A model generated the notes under the pieces. It did no database searches and was not told the DNA's origin. It saw only the letters and a list, made by a program, of their open reading frames with translations. Source: Bacillota bacterium (GTDB taxonomy: Bacteria; Bacillota; Desulfotomaculia; Desulfotomaculales; Desulfotomaculaceae). Taken from it: a stretch of 10,144 nt of DNA. A program made the position numbers and the translations under genes. The stretch covers positions 1 to 10,144 of the forward strand of contig JAMCWI010000150.1 in NCBI GenBank assembly GCA_023481335.1, written 5' to 3'. Positions 1-5,938 of the stretch are shown one piece after another. The first letter of the stretch is position 1. Each line of letters opens with the position of its first letter.

Positions 1-1174
1 CGGGATGGAGAAAGCTTTAGCCATAGCGAAGAAAGATTACTTTTGGTTGAAAAATAAAGCTGTAAAAAATAGCTTTGCATACAGCGAAGATGAGAAATTA
101 TTTTCTGTCAACCCGACGAATTACCCGGACGCAAGTACAGGAAGCACTATTGAAAATGTATGGGTAATAAAAACCGGTGAAGATATATTCGGCAATAAAG
201 CAAATCTAAGAATAGAGTCTACGGGAAAGTCATTGCAAAACAAAAAAACTATTGTTGTTGACGCGAAAATCAGCTGCGCATATCCTGAATTTTTATTTAG
301 TGGGATCCGGACAAACGTAATCTCAATAAATCCTAAGGAATATGGCGAAAACCTTGAAATATATATGTATGTTGGACAAGAAGGTCTAAAAATTCCGAAC
401 GGTTCAAAAGTAACCGGAAATATCTATTGTGATGGTGAGGTAAAATTTGAAGGTGGATACTCAGATATACATACAAAAATGTCAGGAAATATTTATGCCA
501 CAGGAAACGTAATTCTTGGAAACCACACCCAACTCAATGGGGACATAAATATTGACAACTTGCGCACTGTAACATTTGGGAGTGAAGTATCGTTCACAGG
601 TTTAATTAATGTGTTTGACCAATCCTCACTGTCTCAAAAAATGCTGCCGCCGATTCCTGATCTGTTAAGTGAAGACCGCCTGATTTGGTATAAAGAAAAC
701 GCAGATTTCAATTCGCTTCCTGCAAAAAACGCATATGATACATATCAACTTAAAAACGGCATCTATTACATCGAAGGCAATCTTACGCTTTCCGGATACT
801 ATACAGGGCAGGCAGTACTAATTGTGAATGGAAGCGTAAATATAAACTCGGACCTAAAGAGAGTGAAGGCATCAACTATGGACCCGTTAAATGAGCCCGT
901 TGACTGTTTGGTTGTTATGGCGACCGGGACGGTTGAAACGGAATCGCCATCCCGGTATTTTGAAGGCTATATTTACTCCAGCAAATGTTTTAGCAATAAA
1001 AATAATACAGCAATGACAGGAGGCATTATTGCTCCAAAAATTGAACAACCGGATAGTTGCATCTTCCATTTTCAAGATGACCATGACATGCTTAAAGCTT
1101 ATCAAAAAACCCTGACCGGCAGTACAAATGTTATCAAGCTGATTAAATGGGTTAACAGGTATCCTAATTTTTAA
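1..1174 (+). CDS. PilX-like type IV pilus-associated protein, 5'-truncated by the window edge
   Basis: This frame is open to the left edge, so the ATG at position 5 is probably internal. The first bases give a codon ending in C, then Gly, then MEKALA. This fits the 'AEAG-x-E-x-AL' stretch found just after the N-terminal membrane helix of PilX-like minor pilins, so only the helix and prepilin peptidase site are likely missing. Numbering from that Met, residues about 133-205 hold short Gly/Asn repeats (GNIYCDG, GNIYATGNV, GDINIDN) that look like a bactofilin-type beta-solenoid. Residues about 250-345 (GIYYIEGNLTLSG, then IVNGSVNI) resemble a domain common in clostridial pilus-associated proteins. 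The product is probably a surface or pilus-tip component. The gene ends 14 bases before pilM and is visibly more AT-rich than the genes to the right. The pilus assignment rests on context and general pattern, with no catalytic motif to confirm it. Confidence 0.6.
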   Translation, partial: GMEKALAIAKKDYFWLKNKAVKNSFAYSEDEKLFSVNPTNYPDASTGSTIENVWVIKTGEDIFGNKANLRIESTGKSLQNKKTIVVDAKISCAYPEFLFSGIRTNVISINPKEYGENLEIYMYVGQEGLKIPNGSKVTGNIYCDGEVKFEGGYSDIHTKMSGNIYATGNVILGNHTQLNGDINIDNLRTVTFGSEVSFTGLINVFDQSSLSQKMLPPIPDLLSEDRLIWYKENADFNSLPAKNAYDTYQLKNGIYYIEGNLTLSGYYTGQAVLIVNGSVNINSDLKRVKASTMDPLNEPVDCLVVMATGTVETESPSRYFEGYIYSSKCFSNKNNTAMTGGIIAPKIEQPDSCIFHFQDDHDMLKAYQKTLTGSTNVIKLIKWVNRYPNF

Positions 1175-1188
1175 AAGGATTGACTCTA

Positions 1189-2307
1189 ATGAAGAATATA
1201 ATAAAAAGAATTTTACCCAGAAAATACCACTTTATGGGTATCGATATAGGTGTTTGTGAGATCAAAGAGGCAGAAATAAAAATTATTGACAGTAAGCCGG
1301 AAGTAATTTCCCTTAAACGGTATCCTGCTCCGGCGGACGTTTGGGCTGATCAGTTTGATGAAGAAAGACTTGTCCAATCATTAAAAGATATCGCCAACTC
1401 ACGATTAAAGGAAGTTGTTACCTGTATCGGCGGTGAGAAAGTGATCAGCCGCATTGTGCGCCTGCCGAAAATGAGTGACAAAGAACTTATTTCTGCGGCA
1501 AAGTTCGAAATTGCCAAGTTCGTAACAATTCCTGAAGATCAGTTGATTATCAGGCATATCTGTCTGGAGAACAATAATGGCGCCTGGGGAAAAGGCCTGA
1601 AATCAAAAAATACCTCATCACGGTCTGTAGATACCCGGGAAAAGGACGGCAGCCGGTCTGAGGGGCAGAAAGTATTGCTGCTGTCTGTGCCTGTTGCGAC
1701 GATTTACCAGTACTACAGCATTTTTTCCCGCGCCGGACTGACAGTGTCGGCAATCGACTTAAAATCCTTTGCCCTGTGGCGCGTTTTTGGAAAGCTCGTT
1801 CAGGGCGCCGTGGCTATTGCGGACATAGGGGAAAAAACCTCGCAATTAATTGTGGTAAAAAACGGGCTTATAGATTTTATCCGCATGCTGGCTACCGGTG
1901 GTGATGTTTTTTCTTCATTTGTTACGAACGCATGTGGGATTGAAATTGAAGAGGCCGGGCAGATGGTGAATGAGGCGGCAATATCATTGGAAAACAGCGG
2001 CAATTGTCGGGCTGAGGCGTACATTAATGATGTTATGCGTGAGGACTTATTGCATGAGGGTATGCGGGAGATAAGCAAAGAGATTCACCTGTCGCTGAGC
2101 TATTACTCGGCCCAGGAGAACACCCCCGTAGAAAAATTGATTTTAACAGGCGGCGCCTGCAAAATGAAAGGGTTGACAGCTTTTTTGGAGGATGTCCTGG
2201 GCATTCCGGTTGAAATCGGGATCCCGGACGTTAATTTTGCCGGAAACGTGTCCTTTGATCCCGTATTTTCAGTCGCTATCGGCCTGGCTTTAAGAGAGGT
2301 TACCTGA
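1189..2307 (+). CDS. pilM: Type IV pilus assembly ATPase-like protein PilM
   Basis: PilM is a cytoplasmic actin-like (FtsA/MreB fold) protein that binds the N-terminal tail of PilN and links the pilus motor to the membrane alignment complex. Seen here: the phosphate-1 type motif GIDIG at residues 17-21, the 'RIVRLPKMSDKEL' segment typical of PilM, the second-lobe motif AIADIGEKTSQ, and LILTGGACKMKGL near the C-terminus, the family's adenosine-side motif. The start is taken at ATG 1189 because AAAAGGA at 1173-1179 lies a proper distance upstream; an in-frame TTG at 1180 would sit almost on that site. The length of 372 aa is slightly above the usual 340-355, explained by a hydrophilic, Ser/Lys/Arg-rich insert at about residues 128-161. 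The stop overlaps the pilN start by one base (TGATG), which suggests translational coupling. Confidence 0.93.
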   Translation: MKNIIKRILPRKYHFMGIDIGVCEIKEAEIKIIDSKPEVISLKRYPAPADVWADQFDEERLVQSLKDIANSRLKEVVTCIGGEKVISRIVRLPKMSDKELISAAKFEIAKFVTIPEDQLIIRHICLENNNGAWGKGLKSKNTSSRSVDTREKDGSRSEGQKVLLLSVPVATIYQYYSIFSRAGLTVSAIDLKSFALWRVFGKLVQGAVAIADIGEKTSQLIVVKNGLIDFIRMLATGGDVFSSFVTNACGIEIEEAGQMVNEAAISLENSGNCRAEAYINDVMREDLLHEGMREISKEIHLSLSYYSAQENTPVEKLILTGGACKMKGLTAFLEDVLGIPVEIGIPDVNFAGNVSFDPVFSVAIGLALREVT

Positions 2308-2939
2308 TGATTTATAAAGTAAACCTGCTGCCCGCCAGGCTGCAGCGTGAGGGAATAATTGACTTTCGCCGCCTGCTGGCGGTTGGAGGGATAACCTTGC
2401 TCTCGGCTGTTGCCCTGGGCAGTTACGGTATTTTTATACTTAATTTATTCAGTATTAACAGCGAACTCAAAGAGACCCGGCAGCAGGTAGACTCTTTGGC
2501 GCCGGTGGTCGCCCGGGTGGAAGCAATGAGCAGGGAGAGAAAAGAACTGGAATCCACCCTGGAAGAATATAATTTAGTTCTAAATAAACATACAGCATGG
2601 TTAGACCTGCTCTATGCCCTGGGCGACATTACCCCGGTTGATTTATGGATCGTTGATATGGAAATTATTAACATGACAGATGAAAATAAAGCTGCCGGTT
2701 ACCTCCACCCGCCGCCAAAGGAAGGCGAAAAAGTGAAAGAGGCCAATTCCATCCAGACTTTGTCCCGCACGAACATAGTTACATTCAGCGGATACTCCCG
2801 GACGGTTCCTTCCATTGGTATATTTATTAATTATCTCTATAAATTGCGATATTTTAAAGAAATAAAGCTAAAAAGCGTCAGCGACGAGACAGACGGTTAT
2901 AATTTTAAAATAAATGCTATAATAAGGGAAGATCTGTAA
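2307..2939 (+). CDS. pilN: Type IV pilus inner-membrane platform protein PilN
   Basis: PilN is a bitopic membrane protein whose short cytoplasmic tail docks into PilM and whose extracytoplasmic part pairs with PilO. The N-terminus carries YKVNLLP (residues 3-9), the family's PilM-binding 'INLLP' motif. One membrane helix spans about residues 23-48, followed by a charged coiled coil at about 49-92 (SELKETRQQVDS onwards) and a compact C-terminal alpha/beta domain ending in KINAIIREDL. At 210 aa the length is normal. AGAGAGGT at 2293-2300 inside the end of pilM is the ribosome binding site. The start overlaps the pilM stop by one base and the stop overlaps the pilO start by one base (TAATG), so the three genes are almost certainly one translational unit. 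Confidence 0.92.
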   Translation: MIYKVNLLPARLQREGIIDFRRLLAVGGITLLSAVALGSYGIFILNLFSINSELKETRQQVDSLAPVVARVEAMSRERKELESTLEEYNLVLNKHTAWLDLLYALGDITPVDLWIVDMEIINMTDENKAAGYLHPPPKEGEKVKEANSIQTLSRTNIVTFSGYSRTVPSIGIFINYLYKLRYFKEIKLKSVSDETDGYNFKINAIIREDL

Positions 2940-3784
2940 TGCTGAAAAGAATGAGCCAAAGGGAAAAATATCTCCTGATCCTCCTCATGTCAGTAGTTGT
3001 GCTGGGTTGTTTTTACTTTTTTTATTTGACACCGCAGATGCGGGTCTACGCCCGGATTAAAAGTGAACTCTCCAATGAGAAGCAGAAATTGATTAAAGCG
3101 CAGTCAAGCGCAAATTCCCTTAAAAAAGAAAATGATAAAATAAACAAGTTAAAGAATGAAGTAAAATCCACGGGTAAAAAATTTGCTGTTCAAATGACAG
3201 ACGGTTCGGATATTATATTTTTGGGGATAAAGTCCGCCTCTCAAGATATCCATATAAAATATATAGAACCGGGAGAGATAAAGGAAAACAAGTATTTATT
3301 GGAACTACCTGTTAAAATGACTTTACAGGGAAATTACCTTAGCCTCCTGGAATTCATTAAAAGCTTAGATAAACACTCAGAAAACCTTATTAACCTGGCC
3401 GAAATCAGAAGCTTAAAAATTGAGTCTTTAAAGACGGATTCCTCAGATTTTTCCCATGGCTCTGATTACTCCGAAGCGCCTTCAAACGGGATGGTCACGG
3501 CTACTTTGAACCTGGTGATATATTCTGCCAGGACGCCGGACGAGAGGTTGCAACTGGAGCAAATTTCGCAATGGCTGGTTGGGCGGTACGACATTTTCCG
3601 GCCGGCTGTTATGATTGCCCCGATCCCGGAAATGGCCGGACATCTGCACGCTTCATCGGAAGGTACTGTCACCCGGGACACGACCGGTCACCAGGCGGCC
3701 TCCGGTGTGCAAACGGGAAGTGCCGTAAAAACAGCCGGGCCGGGCGGTTCAGGCTATGCGCGGCCGGGAATATCGGCCCAGTGA
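2939..3784 (+). CDS. pilO: Type IV pilus inner-membrane platform protein PilO
   Basis: PilO is the partner of PilN in the pilus alignment complex. It has a short basic N-terminus (MLKRMSQREK), a single membrane helix at about residues 11-30, a coiled coil rich in Lys/Glu/Ser at about 38-75, and a ferredoxin-like periplasmic-type domain including PVKMTLQGNYLSLLEFIKSLDK, the most family-like stretch. The start is fixed by the one-base overlap with pilN. At 281 aa it is longer than many PilO proteins: after about residue 225 there is a Gly/Ser/Thr/Ala-rich tail of low complexity and high GC ending in ARPGISAQ. That tail has no recognisable domain and may be a flexible linker exposed outside the membrane. 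No pilP or pilQ follows, as expected for an organism without an outer membrane secretin. Confidence 0.88.
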   Translation: MLKRMSQREKYLLILLMSVVVLGCFYFFYLTPQMRVYARIKSELSNEKQKLIKAQSSANSLKKENDKINKLKNEVKSTGKKFAVQMTDGSDIIFLGIKSASQDIHIKYIEPGEIKENKYLLELPVKMTLQGNYLSLLEFIKSLDKHSENLINLAEIRSLKIESLKTDSSDFSHGSDYSEAPSNGMVTATLNLVIYSARTPDERLQLEQISQWLVGRYDIFRPAVMIAPIPEMAGHLHASSEGTVTRDTTGHQAASGVQTGSAVKTAGPGGSGYARPGISAQ

Positions 3785-3948
3785 GCGCGGGCAAATCAAC
3801 CAACTCAGCCTGCACAGCAATAAACGGGTTTTCTTCCGGGGAAATAGCCAAATATTTAAATTTTTACCCTGTTGGATTTGAGGTCCGTATTTTTTTGAAT
3901 CGAAGACAACAAAAATTGGAATAATAGCTACACAAGGGGTGGTAGTTT
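3785..3948 (+). other. Intergenic region between pilO and tldD
   Basis: This 164-base gap has no convincing stem-loop with a T-tract, so no terminator can be assigned to the pilus operon here. A weak sigma-A-like pair is visible before tldD: TTGAAT at 3895-3900 and AATAAT at 3920-3925, with a 19-base spacer that is longer than ideal. AAGGGGTGG at 3934-3942 is the tldD ribosome binding site. The AT-rich stretch 3850-3867 may be spacer only. Confidence 0.4.
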
Positions 3949-5373
3949 TTGGTTGATAAAGTGCTGCTAAAAGAAGTCCTGGACGCGGCTACCGCTAGTG
4001 GGGGTGACTTTGCAGATATTTTTGTCGAAGAGAAAAGTACTACCTGGATAGGTTGCGAGGCCGGCAAAATTGAGCGCGTGCAGTCGGGTGTAGACGCCGG
4101 CGCCGGGATCCGGGTTATCTCCGGAGATGCGACAGCTTACGCCTATACCAATGACCTGTCCAGCCAGGGACTTCGTGAAGCCGCAAAGGTTGTCAGCCAT
4201 GCCGCAATCGGCGGTAAAAGCGGGGTAAACCTGGATTTGACCGGGGTTAAACCTCTGGTCGATTTTAATTTCCTGGAAAGGCCAGAACATGTTTCCACCG
4301 AAAAAAAGGCTGATCTTGTGCAGACTGCAGACCGCGCCGCCCGGGCGGCAGGTGGGGATCAGATAAAACAGGTTATTGTCAGTTACGGTGATGCAGTGCA
4401 GAAAGTGATTATCGCCAATAGCGACGGTAATTACGTTGAGGACGAACGCATCCGCACCCGTTTCATGGTGCAGGCGGTAGCAGCCTCGGGCGCGGTTATC
4501 CAAACCGGCTACGAGGCGGTCGGCAGCCTTTGTGGTTTCGAGTTGTTTAATAATAACCCGCCGGAGCAGGTTGCGGAAGAGGCGGCTCGCCGTGCGGTGC
4601 AAATGCTGTCAGCCAGTCCGGCTCCGGCGGGCAGGATGCCGGTTGTGATGGCCGGAGAAGCGGGAGGCACGATGGTGCATGAGGCATGCGGACACGGCCT
4701 GGAGGCTGACCTGGTGCAAAAGGGTTTGTCGGTTTACGGCGGTAAAAAGGGCCAGATAGTGGCTTCTAATGAGGTCACTGTGATTGATGACGCCACCCTG
4801 CCGGACCGTTACGGGTCTTACCGGTTTGACGACGAGGGGGTGCCGGCGCGCGAGGTTGTTTTAATCAAGGAGGGTGAGCTGGTAAATTTTATGTACGACC
4901 GCCTGTCCGCCAGCAAGGAAAAAATGGTCTCGAACGGCCACGGGCGCAGGGAATCTTACCAGCACAAGCCGATCCCCAGGATGGGCAATACCTATATTGC
5001 ACCGGGTAAAATTGACCCGGAAAAAATAATTCGTGAGACCAGAGAAGGTCTCCTTGTGAAAAAAATGGGGGGCGGCCAGGTAAACACAACTACCGGCGAC
5101 TTTGTTTTCGATGTGGCTGAGGGCTACCTTATAAAAGACGGGGAAATCGGGCCCCTGGTCAGGGGGGCTACCTTGACCGGAAACGGCCCCCAGGTGCTGA
5201 GTATTGTCGAGATGGTAGGCAGTGACCTGGGATTCACCATCGGCACCTGCGGCAAAGAAGGTCAGGGGGTTCCGGTAAGTGATGCCCAGCCCACTATGGC
5301 CATCAAGGAAATGATCGTGGGTGGGACTTCTCAGGCAGCCGTTTCCCCTAACGGTAAAATCAGAAGGTTATAA
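3949..5373 (+). CDS. tldD: TldD metalloprotease, catalytic subunit
   Basis: TldD is the zinc-bearing subunit of the TldD/TldE heterodimer (peptidase family U62). The complex cleaves unfolded or modified peptides inside a chamber; in E. coli it matures microcin B17 and degrades the antitoxin CcdA. The catalytic HExxxH motif is present as HEACGH, residues 244-249, so H244, E245 and H249 are intact. The third expected zinc ligand, a cysteine near the C-terminus, is C434 in IGTCGKEGQG. The following VPVSDAQPTM and the VNTTTGDFVFDV segment are also characteristic. At 474 aa the length is normal. The start is a TTG at 3949, chosen because AAGGGGTGG lies six bases upstream and the protein then begins at the usual family position. 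The natural partner gene lies 565 bases downstream instead of adjacent. No RiPP precursor or toxin-antitoxin pair is visible nearby, so the substrate is unknown. Confidence 0.95.
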   Translation: MVDKVLLKEVLDAATASGGDFADIFVEEKSTTWIGCEAGKIERVQSGVDAGAGIRVISGDATAYAYTNDLSSQGLREAAKVVSHAAIGGKSGVNLDLTGVKPLVDFNFLERPEHVSTEKKADLVQTADRAARAAGGDQIKQVIVSYGDAVQKVIIANSDGNYVEDERIRTRFMVQAVAASGAVIQTGYEAVGSLCGFELFNNNPPEQVAEEAARRAVQMLSASPAPAGRMPVVMAGEAGGTMVHEACGHGLEADLVQKGLSVYGGKKGQIVASNEVTVIDDATLPDRYGSYRFDDEGVPAREVVLIKEGELVNFMYDRLSASKEKMVSNGHGRRESYQHKPIPRMGNTYIAPGKIDPEKIIRETREGLLVKKMGGGQVNTTTGDFVFDVAEGYLIKDGEIGPLVRGATLTGNGPQVLSIVEMVGSDLGFTIGTCGKEGQGVPVSDAQPTMAIKEMIVGGTSQAAVSPNGKIRRL

Positions 5374-5464
5374 GTGCTGAGAAAAATAGCAGTAAAAGAC
5401 AATTTTAAATTTCGTTTCTTTACCGGTTTTGATAGAAATATGTAAATCTATCTTTATATCATAA

Positions 5465-5489
5465 GCTGTTTTAAGGCAGCAGTTTTTTT
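5465..5489 (+). terminator. Rho-independent terminator after tldD
   Basis: GCTGTT (5465-5470) pairs with GGCAGC (5475-5480) around a TTAA loop; two of the six pairs are G-T. AG and seven T residues follow (5483-5489). The stem is short, so termination may be incomplete. Confidence 0.6.
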
Positions 5490-5528
5490 ATGAAAACTCT
5501 TGATAAGCGCTGTTTTATGGGCATGTTT

Positions 5529-5550
5529 TTATACACAACTTCTTATACAC
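5529..5550 (+). promoter_or_regulatory. Tandem DnaA-box-like motifs
   Basis: TTATACACA at 5529-5537 matches the DnaA box consensus TTATNCACA at every fixed position. TTATACACG at 5543-5551 differs at one position. The two are in the same orientation, 14 bases apart start to start, in the leader of the small gene. They could be a DnaA-binding pair or simply an 8-base direct repeat used by another regulator. Confidence 0.3.
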
Positions 5551-5620
5551 GGGCATATGTTGAGTTTAGAAAAAAATTTAAATGTGGAGGTTCTCGCTAT
5601 TTTTACAGGGGGTACAGATA

Positions 5621-5833
5621 ATGAAAATCGGAGATATAGTAACCAGAAGGGTATGCGGGGAGGACGCGCAGTTCTGTGTTATTGGCATGTATACTAACCT
5701 GTCAACGGGTGAGAGGGTGGCAATCCTGGCACTGTTGGACCCGACCAGGATTGTGGAGGCTTCTGTTCAGGAACTGGCGCCCGTTTCGATTAAAGCTCTT
5801 TTTTCAATGACTAACAATGTTTTTTTACACTGA
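5621..5833 (+). CDS. Small protein resembling the isolated N-terminal domain of sporulation protease YabG
   Basis: This is a 70-aa protein. The start is ATG 5621 because AGGGGG (5607-5612) lies eight bases upstream; an earlier in-frame ATG at 5582 has no ribosome binding site. The pattern MKIGDIVTRR, then D15-x-x-F18, then VIGM, then a Gly, AIL, RIVEAS and ELAPV follows, in order and spacing, the N-terminal SH3-like barrel of YabG as I recall it from Bacillus (IGDMVARKSY, IIGI, AILHGDEVRLIADS, DLVAV). The large C-terminal protease domain of YabG is absent and no remnant follows: the stop runs directly into a terminator. No signal peptide or membrane helix is seen. It has its own ribosome binding site and terminator and looks like an intact small gene, not a decayed one. 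Its role is unknown. It could be a stand-alone regulatory or binding domain, or the relic of a YabG paralogue. Confidence 0.6.
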   Translation: MKIGDIVTRRVCGEDAQFCVIGMYTNLSTGERVAILALLDPTRIVEASVQELAPVSIKALFSMTNNVFLH

Positions 5834-5862
5834 AGCTGCCTAATTATAAAGGCAGTTTTTTT
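5833..5862 (+). terminator. Rho-independent terminator after the small YabG-like gene
   Basis: AAGCTGCCT (5833-5841) pairs with AGGCAGTTT (5850-5858), including one G-T pair, around an 8-base loop; the T-run covers 5856-5862. The stem begins on the last base of the stop codon. The sequence closely resembles the terminator at 5465-5489. Confidence 0.85.
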
Positions 5863-5938
5863 ACTATAACAAAAAGGAATAGTTTGGGTCATCTTGAATT
5901 ATACTGATTGGAATAGTTGAAAGGGGTAATTATTTCAA

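Larger units (their letters stand above)
5374..5620 (+). other. AT-rich intergenic region and leader between tldD and the small YabG-like gene
   Basis: This 247-base stretch has no supported gene. From left to right it holds a 6-bp inverted repeat (GATAGA 5431-5436 with TCTATC 5447-5452), the tldD terminator (5465-5489), a TTGATA that could be a -35 box (5500-5505, but with no good -10 at 17 bases), the palindrome AGCGCT (5506-5511), two DnaA-box-like motifs (5529-5550), and the ribosome binding site AGGGGG (5607-5612). The leader between the terminator and the next start is about 130 bases. No standard promoter could be assigned; CATATGTT at 5554-5561 vaguely resembles a sporulation sigma E/K -10 element, without a matching -35. 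Confidence 0.4.

Noticed and set aside
3571..3924. A 117-codon + strand frame overlapping the end of pilO and running past its stop
   Set aside because: It lies in another frame over the GC-rich pilO tail, has no ribosome binding site, and its translation shows no domain or hydrophobic pattern. A pilO frameshift was considered, but nothing family-like appears in this frame.
3967..4602. A 211-codon - strand frame opposite tldD
   Set aside because: It is antisense to a well-supported gene, and the translation is low in recognisable motifs; long antisense frames are common opposite GC-rich codons.
5431..5452. Inverted repeat GATAGA/TCTATC after tldD as a terminator
   Set aside because: The six-pair AT-rich stem with a 10-base loop is too weak, and a better terminator lies a few bases downstream.
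5554..5561. CATATGTT as a sporulation sigma E/K -10 element for the YabG-like gene
   Set aside because: It is attractive given the YabG link, but no suitable -35 element is found at the required distance, so it is not called.
5500..5697. A 65-codon + strand frame overlapping the small YabG-like gene
   Set aside because: It has no ribosome binding site, it overlaps a gene with a strong one, and its composition looks random.
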